Shown: positions 44,328 to 52,813, counted from the stretch's first letter. The stretch is DNA of 64,000 bases from Hungatella sp. UBA3048 (GCA_002367105.1 DFCS01000020.1:195995-259994), one strand, 5' to 3'. Numbers and translations are program-made. Notes: generated from the letters alone by a model not told the origin.

Positions 44328-44717
44328 ATGCAGCAAAATAAGCGCATGGGGCTAATGAAAGAAGCCCAAGACCGCACACCGATGCAGGAGGCGGCGGCAA
44401 CCGTACCTGACAGAACCATACCATTCGTGGTAATGGAGGCTTTACATACTGGAAAGGAAAATGCCATTAGTGCGCAAGCGTTATGTGATTTCCTTGGATT
44501 CAACAGCGTCCGGGAGCTGCAGCACGAGATTGCCAGAGAAAGAAATGCCGGAGCGGTAATACTATCTACCTGTCACGATGGAGGAGGCTATTTCCTGCCG
44601 AGCAGTGACCAGGAGGTGAAACAGTTTATAAGAACACTGGAATGCCGAGCCAGAAATACCTTTGCGGCTTTACGGTCAGCAAGAAACTATATAAGGCAAC
44701 AGGGGGAAATAAAATAA
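44328..44717 (+). CDS. Phage-type hypothetical protein, probable replication accessory
   Basis: 129 aa from the ATG at 44328, four bases after the previous stop; an upstream start would lie inside that gene. A winged-helix-like segment ISAQALCDFLGFNSVRELQ suggests DNA binding. It is immediately followed by the replisome-organiser-like gene (stop and start adjacent). No family is recognised with certainty. Confidence 0.55.
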   Translation: MQQNKRMGLMKEAQDRTPMQEAAATVPDRTIPFVVMEALHTGKENAISAQALCDFLGFNSVRELQHEIARERNAGAVILSTCHDGGGYFLPSSDQEVKQFIRTLECRARNTFAALRSARNYIRQQGEIK

Positions 44718-45437
44718 ATGGCTAATAGGCGCATGTTTAGTCTTGACGTGGTGGATACGGATAATTTCCTTGAGATGTCCGCCACTGCGCAAAACTTGTA
44801 TTTTCATTTGGGGATGCGAGCAGACGATGACGGATTTGTGTCATCTCCCAAAAAAATAGCAAAGGTAGTTAATTGCGGTGAAGATGATTTGAGGCTACTC
44901 GTCACGAAAGGCTATATACAGCCATTTGAGAGCGGAGTTATTGTAATTCGGCACTGGGGGCAGAACAATTATATTCAGAAGGACAGATACAAGTCAACAA
45001 TATACATAAAAGAGCGTGAAATATTGAGGGTTGACAATGGAATTTACTCTCTGGATACAGACTGTATACAAGATGTTTCCAAAATGGAAGCACAGGTTAG
45101 GTTAGGTAAGGATAATAAAAGCTTTTGTGCAGCAGAAGCCGCACGAGATACTCCAGTGCTTGAAAAACAGAGAGATGATTTCGAGAAAATTTACACCATA
45201 TATCCTAAAAAGCGGGGAAAGGCAAAAGCATTTGAATATTATCGCGGCTTTGTCGGAAAGACCGGGAGGTTGATTAATGGTCAAAGGTATCGCCTGGACC
45301 GGCGGCAGATATATATAGCTGTTGCTAGCTATGTGAATGAACGGCAGCAGGAAGGAACCGAAGTCGAATTTTACAAGAACTTTGATACCTTCATGAACAA
45401 GAATATCCTTGACTACATAGAGGGGAGCGAAATATGA
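44718..45437 (+). CDS. Phage replisome organiser / replication initiator-like protein
   Basis: 239 aa. The N-terminal ~110 residues (MANRRMFSLDVVDTDNFLEM, then ADDDGFVSSPKKIAKVV and a HWGQNNYI block) are typical of Firmicutes phage replication-initiation proteins. A C-terminal segment (YPKKRGKAKAFEYYRGF) resembles helicase-loading parts. It overlaps the DnaB-like gene by ATGA, matching the usual initiator-helicase pair. Confidence 0.8.
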   Translation: MANRRMFSLDVVDTDNFLEMSATAQNLYFHLGMRADDDGFVSSPKKIAKVVNCGEDDLRLLVTKGYIQPFESGVIVIRHWGQNNYIQKDRYKSTIYIKEREILRVDNGIYSLDTDCIQDVSKMEAQVRLGKDNKSFCAAEAARDTPVLEKQRDDFEKIYTIYPKKRGKAKAFEYYRGFVGKTGRLINGQRYRLDRRQIYIAVASYVNERQQEGTEVEFYKNFDTFMNKNILDYIEGSEI

Positions 45438-46726
45438 GCAGATTAGCAGAACGATCAATTATAGGTGCGCTGCTGATGGATATCAACTCAATTAACACCG
45501 TTTATGATGAACTCAGGCCGGAGATGTTCCGGGAGGAACTATACCAAAAAGTTTATATTGAAATTGTCAGGATGTATGATACTGGTGAACGAATTAATCT
45601 TGTAAATCTGTCTCAGGGGCTACAAGGATATGGATATCCTGAAAACATTATCCTTGATGGACTGAGAGAGTGTATCAACTCAACAATGACCACAACAGAG
45701 ATCAGGAGTTATGCGGATGTACTTACCAGTAATTACAAGGCTGCACAGTTATTGACTATATTAAACTCTGTTAAAGTATCGCCAGTTGATATTGAAAACC
45801 AAATTGGATTATTAATGAATGACCTTGAAGCCCTGAAAAGTTCAGAACATACAAAGCTGCGGAGCATGGTGCAGATTGTAGCAGAACATGAGAGGAGCCA
45901 CTTTGCAGAGCATGAATCAAATGGTATCAACCTTGGATTCCCCCGGCTAGATGATATGCTTGTGGAACTGGAAAAGGGGGATATAACGGTTATAGGTGCG
46001 CGTCCGGCAGTTGGAAAGTCAGCTTTTGTGACGCAGATTATCCGGAGCCTGTCAACCAGCGGCAAACGTGGAGCATTTTATAACCTGGAAATGTCCGACA
46101 AGCAGATTTATGAGAGGATGCTATCGTCAGAAACCGGTATCGGGCTAAAGCGGATACGAAAAGCGCAGGCTTATATAGGTGATGAACAGCCCAAGGTATC
46201 CGCGGCCAACAGCAAGATTAGTCAGTATCAGGTGATGGTTCGCAGCGGCTCGGTGAAGCCAACCGACATCAGGAATGAATGCCGACATCTGGATTTGGAT
46301 TACATAGTTATTGATTACCTGCAATTAATGAAATCTGATACGTGGTATAGCAATCGAGCAAGCGAAGTCGGTGCCGTATCTAAAACGATTAAATCACTTG
46401 CAATGGAATTACAGGTACACATAATCTTATTATCCCAGCTAAACCGGGTAAGTGAAGGCAGGGATACCAAAGAACCGTCAATGGCAGAAATTCGCGAATC
46501 CGGGGACGTGGAGCAGGACGCAAGTACTATAATTCTGCTATGGAACACTGATCCTGATGATATTAGTCAAAAGGGAGTCAAGGTTGAGAAGAACCGGCAG
46601 GGCGAACTTGGAAAAATACCTTTTGGATTCGATGGGGCTACAATGCAGTTTGTTGAGAGAGAAGGTACCATAATAATGCAACAGGAGTGCTTTAAAAGGA
46701 CTAAAAAGACACCATTTGATGATTAG
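45434..46726 (+). CDS. DnaB-like replicative helicase
   Basis: 430 aa. The N-terminal DnaB domain begins AERSIIGALLMD. The RecA-like motor has Walker A GARPAVGKSAF, Walker B YIVIDYLQLM and a downstream RESGDVEQDASTIILLW motif. It unwinds DNA at the element's own replication fork. It is slightly shorter than chromosomal DnaB. Its presence shows the element replicates autonomously after excision. Confidence 0.92.
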   Translation: MSRLAERSIIGALLMDINSINTVYDELRPEMFREELYQKVYIEIVRMYDTGERINLVNLSQGLQGYGYPENIILDGLRECINSTMTTTEIRSYADVLTSNYKAAQLLTILNSVKVSPVDIENQIGLLMNDLEALKSSEHTKLRSMVQIVAEHERSHFAEHESNGINLGFPRLDDMLVELEKGDITVIGARPAVGKSAFVTQIIRSLSTSGKRGAFYNLEMSDKQIYERMLSSETGIGLKRIRKAQAYIGDEQPKVSAANSKISQYQVMVRSGSVKPTDIRNECRHLDLDYIVIDYLQLMKSDTWYSNRASEVGAVSKTIKSLAMELQVHIILLSQLNRVSEGRDTKEPSMAEIRESGDVEQDASTIILLWNTDPDDISQKGVKVEKNRQGELGKIPFGFDGATMQFVEREGTIIMQQECFKRTKKTPFDD

Positions 46727-46734
46727 GGGAAAAT

Positions 46735-46989
46735 ATGTTGAAGAATGAGCAATTGCAGCAAGAATTTGATTTATTTGCAGATGTGTGGAAGTTATTCAAA
46801 TATGCGCAGCCGGTCGGCTCCAGGACGGATGTTAAATATTGGGATTCTGTAAACCAAAAAGTCATCGAGATTATGGAGAAATATCCAGGCGAATTTGCAA
46901 CAGAACTATCTTTGACAATCCTAAACGAACTGGAAAGAAAGGGGAATCTTTATGAAGATAAGGACACAGGATGCAAGGCGATTCCTTGA
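46735..46989 (+). CDS. Hypothetical phage-type protein
   Basis: 84 aa behind GGGGAAA, starting MLKNEQLQQEFDLFADVWKL. It is helical and acidic, with no recognised domain. It follows the helicase by eight bases. Confidence 0.5.
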   Translation: MLKNEQLQQEFDLFADVWKLFKYAQPVGSRTDVKYWDSVNQKVIEIMEKYPGEFATELSLTILNELERKGNLYEDKDTGCKAIP

Positions 46990-47173
46990 ATTAAGCGAGT
47001 GCTATATCGAAGATTGTATGAATGGGTGTGGTATTTACGTAAAGAGTCGCTACAGCCGAAATTCGGTACTGGCTGGAAAGTATGAAGACGAAGCTAGGGC
47101 AAAAGGGGTAATGCATGAGATTTGTATCGCAGAGTCCAGGCTGGAGCGGATTTTCTATATGCCGCCGGACTGA
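46952..47173 (+). CDS. Hypothetical phage-type protein
   Basis: 73 aa. It overlaps the previous gene by 38 bases but has its own GAAAGGGG site before the ATG. It has three cysteines and no known domain. Reality is supported by the ribosome site and operon position. Confidence 0.45.
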   Translation: MKIRTQDARRFLELSECYIEDCMNGCGIYVKSRYSRNSVLAGKYEDEARAKGVMHEICIAESRLERIFYMPPD

Positions 47174-47230
47174 CAATATGTTAACTTATTAAACATTTGG
47201 GTGTGGATGTTGATAAGGCAATGAGATAGG

Positions 47231-47262
47231 GTGGTTACTGCACACTAAAAGGTAGTAACCAC
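47231..47262. repeat. Inverted repeat before the J-domain gene
   Basis: GTGGTTACT and AGTAACCAC form a perfect 9-bp stem with a ~12-base loop just before the ribosome binding site at 47266; possible operator or attenuator. Confidence 0.45.
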
Positions 47263-47281
47263 AGGAAAGGAGGGAGTCCGG

Positions 47282-48118
47282 TTGTATTGCGTAATTCAGC
47301 AAGTAGAGATTAAGAAGCTTCCCAAGGGAGAGCCCAAGCGGATAGAAACCCATGAAACCACCTGGACTATGAATGGGGTAAATGGCTCCACCTATGGATA
47401 CCGCTATAGTGACGATTGCTTTGACCGCCAGATCAGGAAGGCATACCGTATCAGCATTCATGAAAGTTACCGGGAGGGCGGTAAGGTTCGTAAGAAGCAG
47501 ACGGTAATATGCACCATAGGTTATTATTCAATCATAGATTGGGGAAGTTGGATCGGGGACTACATCACTGGCAGCAGATGGGAAGATAAAGTGGAAGCCC
47601 TGGGCCTGCCGGAAGAAGAACTTACAGATATGATCTATAAGAAATTCCAACCTATCATTGACCAGGTGGAAGCTGAATTTCAGCAGACAGAGGAATATAA
47701 GGCTAGAGAAGAACACAGGCGCATTTTAAAGGAGCATCAACAAAGGGTAGATGAGTTTACGGAGATATACGACACCAGCCGGAACGAATATGACCATTGT
47801 TACGATGTGTATGGGAAGCTGCGGAACCCTGAGCAGTTGAAGAAGGTTAAGGCGGACTATAAGGCAAGGCAAGAGTATGAAAGGAGGAGCCAGAAGCAGA
47901 GCCGTAGTTATTACGAGAATTTCTACAGTAACTACAACAGGAGTAGTTCCAATAGCTTTGGTTCTGCAGGCGGCCAACGAAATGAAGAAAACAAATCCAC
48001 TCTTAAACAGTTTTACCGGACGCTTTCTAAGGCATATCACCCGGATAGTAATCCTGGGAAAGATACATCTGAGGAAATGAAGCTTCTGAATCAGATTAAA
48101 ATTGATTGGGGGCTGTAG
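47282..48118 (+). CDS. Protein with C-terminal J-domain
   Basis: 278 aa from a TTG seven bases after AAAGGAGGG. The N-terminal ~100 residues are beta-rich (VEIKKLPKG, YRISIHESYREGGKV). A charged coiled region (~120-200) and a Ser/Asn linker lead to a C-terminal J-like domain TLKQFYRTLSKAYHPDSNPG, with the HPD tripeptide that stimulates DnaK. The element may recruit host DnaK for replication or assembly; inference. Placing the J-domain at the C-terminus is unusual. Confidence 0.65.
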   Translation: MYCVIQQVEIKKLPKGEPKRIETHETTWTMNGVNGSTYGYRYSDDCFDRQIRKAYRISIHESYREGGKVRKKQTVICTIGYYSIIDWGSWIGDYITGSRWEDKVEALGLPEEELTDMIYKKFQPIIDQVEAEFQQTEEYKAREEHRRILKEHQQRVDEFTEIYDTSRNEYDHCYDVYGKLRNPEQLKKVKADYKARQEYERRSQKQSRSYYENFYSNYNRSSSNSFGSAGGQRNEENKSTLKQFYRTLSKAYHPDSNPGKDTSEEMKLLNQIKIDWGL

Positions 48119-48191
48119 TGGTTAGGTATGATGGGATTTATAAATCAAAGGCGCAGACCTTGAAATTAAAAAGAAAGGATTTTAGACGATT

Positions 48192-48479
48192 ATGAATGAT
48201 AACACAGGAGCAAGTAAATTACATGCTGTAATAAAAGAAATTGCGGTTAGATGCCTCGAAAACCGAAAGATAACTGGGGTTAATACTGGAGTATATAACG
48301 GTTCTGCTATTGTAATAAGCGAACAGCTTCCAATACCGATGAGTATGGTTACAGGTAATCTGAAGAACAAACTTGTAAGCGGTGATAAAGTGGTACTGTT
48401 GCGTAACAACGGAGGGCAAGAGTATTACATATTGGAAATAACAGGAAAACCCTTTCTTATTAATAGCGGAGAGTATTAG
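48192..48479 (+). CDS. Phage baseplate-associated DUF2577 (XkdR-like) protein
   Basis: 95 aa. SAIVISEQLPIPMSMVTGNL and GDKVVLLRNNGGQEYYILE fit the DUF2577 family found next to the tail protein XkdQ in contractile-tail phages and PBSX. Here it precedes XkdQ instead of following it. It overlaps no neighbour; stop and next ATG are two bases apart. Confidence 0.65.
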   Translation: MNDNTGASKLHAVIKEIAVRCLENRKITGVNTGVYNGSAIVISEQLPIPMSMVTGNLKNKLVSGDKVVLLRNNGGQEYYILEITGKPFLINSGEY

Positions 48480-48481
48480 AA

Positions 48482-49438
48482 ATGGAATTATTAGTAAAAA
48501 CACAAGGTCAGATTTATGATATATCCGAAACCTGTACAGAACTTTCATGGAGTGATGTTCTGAACGATGGGGCGAGCAGTTTAGATGTTTCTTATATCAG
48601 TGATGGGTTTATTGTAGAAAATGGTGATATTGTTCGATTATCAGATAACAATGGGGCTAATGGTATTTTTATGGGGAGAATATTTACAGTATCAGGAAGC
48701 GAGGATGGAATTGTAAAATTTAAGGCTTATGATCAGCTCCGTTATACAAAAACAAAAGCAATTATTGTCCTTGAAAATGGTACACTTAAAAACCTAGTTC
48801 AGAATATGTGTGCGTATCTTTCCTTGTCAGTAGGAACAGTGGAAGATTCGGGATATATTCTTGATCCTATAGCTGTCATGGATAAGTCGTGGTTAGATCA
48901 GGTCATAGAGTCAATATATAAGACGTACCATGGAATGGAAGCTCATGATTTATTCTGCCTGCGTGATGAATACGGTTCTATATGCCTCTGGAACATGCGA
49001 AATTTACAACTTCCTCTAGTACTGGGTGATAATAGTTTGTGTACTGGGTACACTTGGAAGAAATCCATTGATGGTAATTTTTATAACCTCATAAAGATTG
49101 GTTGGGGTGATGAATCAGCTGGTCAGATTGATATCAGATCTGCAATAGACCCGGAGTCGGCAAAAAAGTATGGCATCCTACAGCTTTTTGAAATATCCTC
49201 CAATATTGATAATGCTGCAAAAGCGCAAGATCGTGCCAATAAAATGTTAGAAGTTTATAACCATGAAGAAGAAACATTGGAATTAGAATGTTTTGGAGAT
49301 TTAAGGATACGTGCAGGAAACAGCTTTTATGGAAGCATAGAGGACATTAGTTTGAACCGGCGGTTAATTGTACAAAGGGTCACGCATAATTTCATGCCTA
49401 TACATACTATGTCCTTGGAGGTAATGACAGGAAGCTAA
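48482..49438 (+). CDS. XkdQ/YqbQ-like phage tail (baseplate hub) protein
   Basis: 318 aa. The beginning MELLVKTQGQIYDISETCTE, then VENGDIVRLSDNNGANGIFMGRIFTVS, and a C-terminus with RIRAGNSFYGSIEDISLNRR resemble XkdQ of PBSX, a gpD-like hub component. No sheath, tube or tape-measure gene is nearby, so it may modify a helper phage's tail or be a relic. Confidence 0.72.
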   Translation: MELLVKTQGQIYDISETCTELSWSDVLNDGASSLDVSYISDGFIVENGDIVRLSDNNGANGIFMGRIFTVSGSEDGIVKFKAYDQLRYTKTKAIIVLENGTLKNLVQNMCAYLSLSVGTVEDSGYILDPIAVMDKSWLDQVIESIYKTYHGMEAHDLFCLRDEYGSICLWNMRNLQLPLVLGDNSLCTGYTWKKSIDGNFYNLIKIGWGDESAGQIDIRSAIDPESAKKYGILQLFEISSNIDNAAKAQDRANKMLEVYNHEEETLELECFGDLRIRAGNSFYGSIEDISLNRRLIVQRVTHNFMPIHTMSLEVMTGS

Positions 49439-49470
49439 TAAGACATATTCCCCAATATATAGAGGGAAGA

Positions 49471-49653
49471 ATGGATTTGTATGGAGAGGACAATGAAGAC
49501 AAGCCATGCCCCCCCCCCAACCTCCTAGACGACTACACCGACCACAACCAGTCACTGGCCCTTGAAATAGTGAAGTACATAATGCCACGAATTATATTCG
49601 TTACGAGTTGCGGGCTGATATTAGCGGTGTGTGCGTATTTAGAGGTACTTTGA
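49471..49653 (+). CDS. Small single-pass membrane protein with poly-C tract in its gene
   Basis: 60 aa behind AGAGGGAAGA. One transmembrane segment (IIFVTSCGLILAVCAYL) lies at the C-terminus. A run of ten C (49509-49518) encodes Cys-Pro-Pro-Pro in the N-terminal part; slippage would switch the frame. Possibly holin-like; not recognised. Confidence 0.45.
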   Translation: MDLYGEDNEDKPCPPPNLLDDYTDHNQSLALEIVKYIMPRIIFVTSCGLILAVCAYLEVL

Positions 49654-49668
49654 AAGGAGGTAAGAAAG

Positions 49669-49818
49669 ATAGAAGAATGGGAAAGAGTATGCCAACGAGC
49701 TGACCGATTGGCAAATATGGCGTACAAAATAAGCATAATCGGGGTACTTCTGACTATAGTAGCGAACTTAGATAAGATAGTATTTTTTGTACGTTATGTA
49801 CTAGCTTATCCGCATTAG
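49669..49818 (+). CDS. Small membrane protein with ATA in place of the start codon
   Basis: The frame after a perfect AAAGGAGG reads ATA-GAA-GAA-TGG, eight bases downstream, where ATG is expected; 49 residues follow (EEWERVCQRADRLANMAYK), ending in one transmembrane segment. It may use ATA, start internally at ATG 49717, or be inactive. Its C-terminus resembles that of the convergent gene on the other strand. Confidence 0.45.
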   Translation: MEEWERVCQRADRLANMAYKISIIGVLLTIVANLDKIVFFVRYVLAYPH

Positions 49819-50164
49819 CAAACAACGATATTAGAACGCCAATCACTGAAATTATAAATGCCTTATTAGATCTCAGCACAGCAGATAATGATTTATCCAT
49901 TGCCTTGTCAGCCTGACTTTTTGCTAAAGTAGCAAGCGTCTCTGAGGAAATTGCCTGTTTTTGAGCGCTCTGAGCAATATCTTCTATGGCAGAGATCTGG
50001 CGGTCCATATTTTCAGAGAGCCCAGTAAATTTTGAATCTAAATGCCTGTTGATTTGGGTGGCATCGCTGACGCTTGATTCCTTAAGGGCTTTTATATCTT
50101 CCTCTGAAGCTTTGACAGTTGTGTTTGGCGAAGGGGACTTAAGAAAAATATCAAGTGACGACAT
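49754..50164 (-). CDS. Coiled-coil protein with C-terminal membrane anchor
   Basis: 136 aa from ATG 50164 behind AGAGGAAG. Residues ~20-105 are a charged coiled coil (ASEEDIKALKESSVSDATQI..., KQAISSETLATLAKSQADKA). The C-terminus has one membrane segment FIISVIGVLISLFANADKLV. It overlaps the small plus-strand gene by 65 bases, tail to tail, and the two share a similar membrane tail. Could be a haemolysin-XhlA/holin-associated type. Confidence 0.55.
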   Translation of the reverse strand: MSSLDIFLKSPSPNTTVKASEEDIKALKESSVSDATQINRHLDSKFTGLSENMDRQISAIEDIAQSAQKQAISSETLATLAKSQADKAMDKSLSAVLRSNKAFIISVIGVLISLFANADKLVHNVQKILSYLSSLL

Positions 50165-50262
50165 ATATAATCTTCCTCTCATGTATATTTAGCTCAATTT
50201 CTGAGCTTGTAAGTACATTATAAGACTGGAAGAATATGGAATCAATCCCAAGGAGGTATTTT

Positions 50263-50632
50263 ATCGAACGAAATAATTCAGATCAATTACGAATCTGAAA
50301 ACCCAACGATATCATCCCGAGACCTGCACGAAGGGCTTGGAATCGAAAAAAGATTTAGTGCATGGTTTGATACAAACAGCACTGGATTTATTGAAAGCGA
50401 AGATTATACCCCGTACCTTTGGGTACACCCCCAAAACAAGCAGGAATTTACAGAAGAAGGAACAGGCTATGAGGTATACAACATTGATGTTGAAAACCCA
50501 CAAGGCGGCAGACCTACACGGAAGGAATCCTTCTTAACTTGGGTTATGCGAAACAATCTATCACTCAGGCTGAACACATTTACATCTTGTCAGAACGTGG
50601 CTATGCGAAACTGATTAAGATAATGAATTAGA
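50263..50632 (+). pseudogene. AntA-type phage antirepressor, broken
   Basis: After AAGGAGG the expected ATG is interrupted by one base (AT-C-G), then the frame reads NEIIQINYESENPTISSRDL and the AntA signature GLGIEKRFSAWFDTNSTGF. It ends out of frame near 50610, whereas the antirepressor C-terminal motif QSITQAEHIYILSERGYAKL lies in another frame up to the TAG near 50632. So the start is lost and at least one frameshift is present. Antirepressors inactivate phage repressors on induction. Confidence 0.7.
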
Positions 50633-50704
50633 TTCACGACAAACTGTAAAATTATTCTACCAGAGGCAAGCCACATAAGCAGGCTAATAAAGGAGGTGAG
50701 ACTA

Positions 50705-51172
50705 ATAGCAAAATATGAATACTGGCTTACGCCTGAGGGATTGCTACTGATAGAAGCGTGGGCGCGTGATGGATTGACCGATGAACAGATCGCTCATAAT
50801 ATGGGAGTAGCTTACTCTACGCTGCGTGTATGGCGTGATAAATATCCGGCACTTTCGGCGGCCCTAAAAAGAGGGAAAGAAGTAGTTGATATACAGGTAG
50901 AAAATGCCCTGCTAAAACGCGCACTTGGGTATCAGTACAAAGAAGTGAAGACGGAAGAATATCGGGTGAAAGACGGACCGGTTAAGAATGTTACAACAAC
51001 CATAAAGGAAGTTGTGCCGGATACCACAGCCCAGATATTCTGGTTAAAGAATCGTAAACCGGAAGTATGGAGGGATAAACAGAACGTGGAATTATCAGGA
51101 GAGATTAAGACAACCAATCCTTACGAAGGTTTAACCACGGAAGAGTTAAAGAAGCTGATACATAATGGATAG
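50705..51172 (+). CDS. Terminase small subunit-like (TerS) protein with ATA at the start position
   Basis: About 155 aa. The N-terminal helix-turn-helix AHNMGVAYSTLRVWRDKYPAL and DGLTDEQI match small terminases that recognise packaging sites. The family N-terminus should read M-A-K-Y-E-x-W-L; here that Met is ATA at 50705, eight bases after AAAGGAGG. A GTG at 50696 overlaps the ribosome site and is a less likely start. No large subunit is present, as in phage satellites that redirect a helper's TerL. Confidence 0.68.
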   Translation: MAKYEYWLTPEGLLLIEAWARDGLTDEQIAHNMGVAYSTLRVWRDKYPALSAALKRGKEVVDIQVENALLKRALGYQYKEVKTEEYRVKDGPVKNVTTTIKEVVPDTTAQIFWLKNRKPEVWRDKQNVELSGEIKTTNPYEGLTTEELKKLIHNG

Positions 51173-51309
51173 AAAAAGCTTAATCAGAAACACAAAAACA
51201 GAGCCGAAAATTCGGCTGAGTTAACTACTTTTTAGGGTGGAGAACTCCACTCTGGAAGGGAGCCGGTCTGTAAAATATAAGATGATTTACCAGAAAGTAA
51301 GGTGATATT

Positions 51310-51474
51310 ATGAAAGATACTGTCACTACTGTTGGTACACTTGATCCCTGGAAAGCTTTTGAAGCCCTTGGAAGGATCATCGGTGATAAATATGGGGTGG
51401 AAGTCAAATTATTGAGCCTCAGAGATAAGAATGAAACTGCTAAAGATGAATCTGGAAAAACTAAGGGAAAATAG
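51310..51474 (+). CDS. Small hypothetical protein
   Basis: 54 aa (MKDTVTTVGTLDPWKAFEAL...), with AAGGTGAT in front of ATG. The hydrophobic front half and Lys-rich tail have no recognised domain. It is preceded by an AGCCG-aaaatt-CGGCT hairpin near 51202. Confidence 0.5.
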   Translation: MKDTVTTVGTLDPWKAFEALGRIIGDKYGVEVKLLSLRDKNETAKDESGKTKGK

Positions 51475-51549
51475 AAGTGCTATGTAGAGGGTGTCCGAAT
51501 GAATGAAAAATGACATTAAAGCATATTGGAAGCGAGGAGGCAACAGGAT

Positions 51550-52428
51550 ATGACCAACGAGGAACTTGTGATCAGAATCAAGACTGGTATAGACCCGGAG
51601 GAAAATATGCTTGTCCTGTATGAGCAGGTAAAAGCCTTTATTAGCTCTATTGCCTGGAAGTATCGGGGACGGGAAGAAATAGAGGATTTGGAGCAGGAAG
51701 GGTATCTTGCTTTGTACGATGCCATTGACGGTTATGATCCGAATACAGGATATAAATTTCTTACCTATGCGGAGAACTGGATTAGACAGGCCATGTGGAG
51801 ATACATAGAAAAAAACTCTAGTAGTCTGCGGATTTCTTATCAAAGCCAGGCAAGATTACGGAAGTATAACCGGTTCCGTGATTCCTTTGTAAAAGAATAT
51901 GGTCATGAACCTTCAGAAGCCGAAATAGCCGCTTCTATGGGTTTAAGTATAGATCAGGTAAGAGATATCCATAAGAATGCCTGCATGGAGAATTTGGTAA
52001 GCCTGGACGCTCCTATAAAGGGCTTTGAAGAGGAAGGGTTTTCAACGGGTGACGGTATTCCATCGGCTGAAGATATGGAAGAGGAAACGCTTGATCGGTT
52101 GCAGCAGGAGCATCTTTCTGCGGTACTGTGGGAGTGTGTAGATGGTTTGCCAGGGCGACAGCCGGAAGTTATCCGTAAAAGATTCCAGGATAATATGACT
52201 TTAGATGCAATCGGGGAATCTTTTGGGGTCTGGCGTGAAGCTATTCGGCGAGATCAAAATAAGGCACTACGAGATCTACGCAAACCTAGTAATACAAGAA
52301 AGCTACGGCCATTCCTCTCTGAGACAGAAGAAATCTATAGCATGGGAATAAGAGGAACTGGTTTAGATAGGTTTAATCACACATGGACCAGCGCAACTGA
52401 AAGGGCAGCTTTGAAGTTTGACGCTTAA
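51550..52428 (+). CDS. Sigma-70 family RNA polymerase sigma factor
   Basis: 292 aa from ATG 51550 behind GAGGAGG. Region 2 is clear (DLEQEGYLALYDAIDGYDPN and FLTYAENWIRQAMW), followed by region 3 (GHEPSEAEIAASMGLSIDQV) and region 4 helix-turn-helix (MTLDAIGESFGVWREAIRR). It probably redirects host polymerase to element genes; no cognate anti-sigma is adjacent. Such sigma factors occur in Lachnospiraceae prophages and conjugative elements. Confidence 0.88.
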   Translation: MTNEELVIRIKTGIDPEENMLVLYEQVKAFISSIAWKYRGREEIEDLEQEGYLALYDAIDGYDPNTGYKFLTYAENWIRQAMWRYIEKNSSSLRISYQSQARLRKYNRFRDSFVKEYGHEPSEAEIAASMGLSIDQVRDIHKNACMENLVSLDAPIKGFEEEGFSTGDGIPSAEDMEEETLDRLQQEHLSAVLWECVDGLPGRQPEVIRKRFQDNMTLDAIGESFGVWREAIRRDQNKALRDLRKPSNTRKLRPFLSETEEIYSMGIRGTGLDRFNHTWTSATERAALKFDA

Positions 52429-52500
52429 ATTATAAGCTATATAGTGCTACAATCTCCTTGTAACATAATTATAAAATATAATTTTAAAGGAGAAAAACAA

Positions 52501-52557
52501 ATGAAAAAAAAGTACATGACACAGCAGGGGCCCAGTAATAGAAAGGAGTTCAGATGA
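52501..52557 (+). CDS. 18-codon coupled leader peptide
   Basis: MKKKYMTQQGPSNRKEFR with its own AAAGGAG. Its TGA overlaps the ATG of the excisionase-like gene (ATGA), so translation of the two is probably coupled. The next gene's own site AAAGGAG lies within this leader. Confidence 0.45.
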   Translation: MKKKYMTQQGPSNRKEFR

Positions 52558-52763
52558 TACAGCCATACAAACCGTTGTACACAGTGAATGAGGCCGCAAA
52601 AATTCTCATGGTAAACAAGGATTTTGTAAACAGGGAGATAAACAAAGGTCGGATTCCGGCTTTAAATTTGGGTCGTAGAAAGATTCGTGGAAGTGATTTG
52701 GAAAAATACATAGAAAACTACCCGGCAGACAATCTGGTAATAGAGAAGGGCGAGATGAAATGA
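52554..52763 (+). CDS. Excisionase-like HTH_17 protein
   Basis: 69 aa. LYTVNEAAKILMVNKDFVNREINKG and ALNLGRRKIRGSDLEKYIEN are the standard MerR-like winged helix of Xis/HTH_17 proteins. It could direct excision with the integrase, although that gene is 5.8 kb away, or regulate cargo. Confidence 0.8.
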   Translation: MIQPYKPLYTVNEAAKILMVNKDFVNREINKGRIPALNLGRRKIRGSDLEKYIENYPADNLVIEKGEMK

Positions 52764-52813
52764 AAGTAGGGAGAAAATAAAAATTCCCATTAAGTTGGGA
52801 AAAGGAGGAAGAT

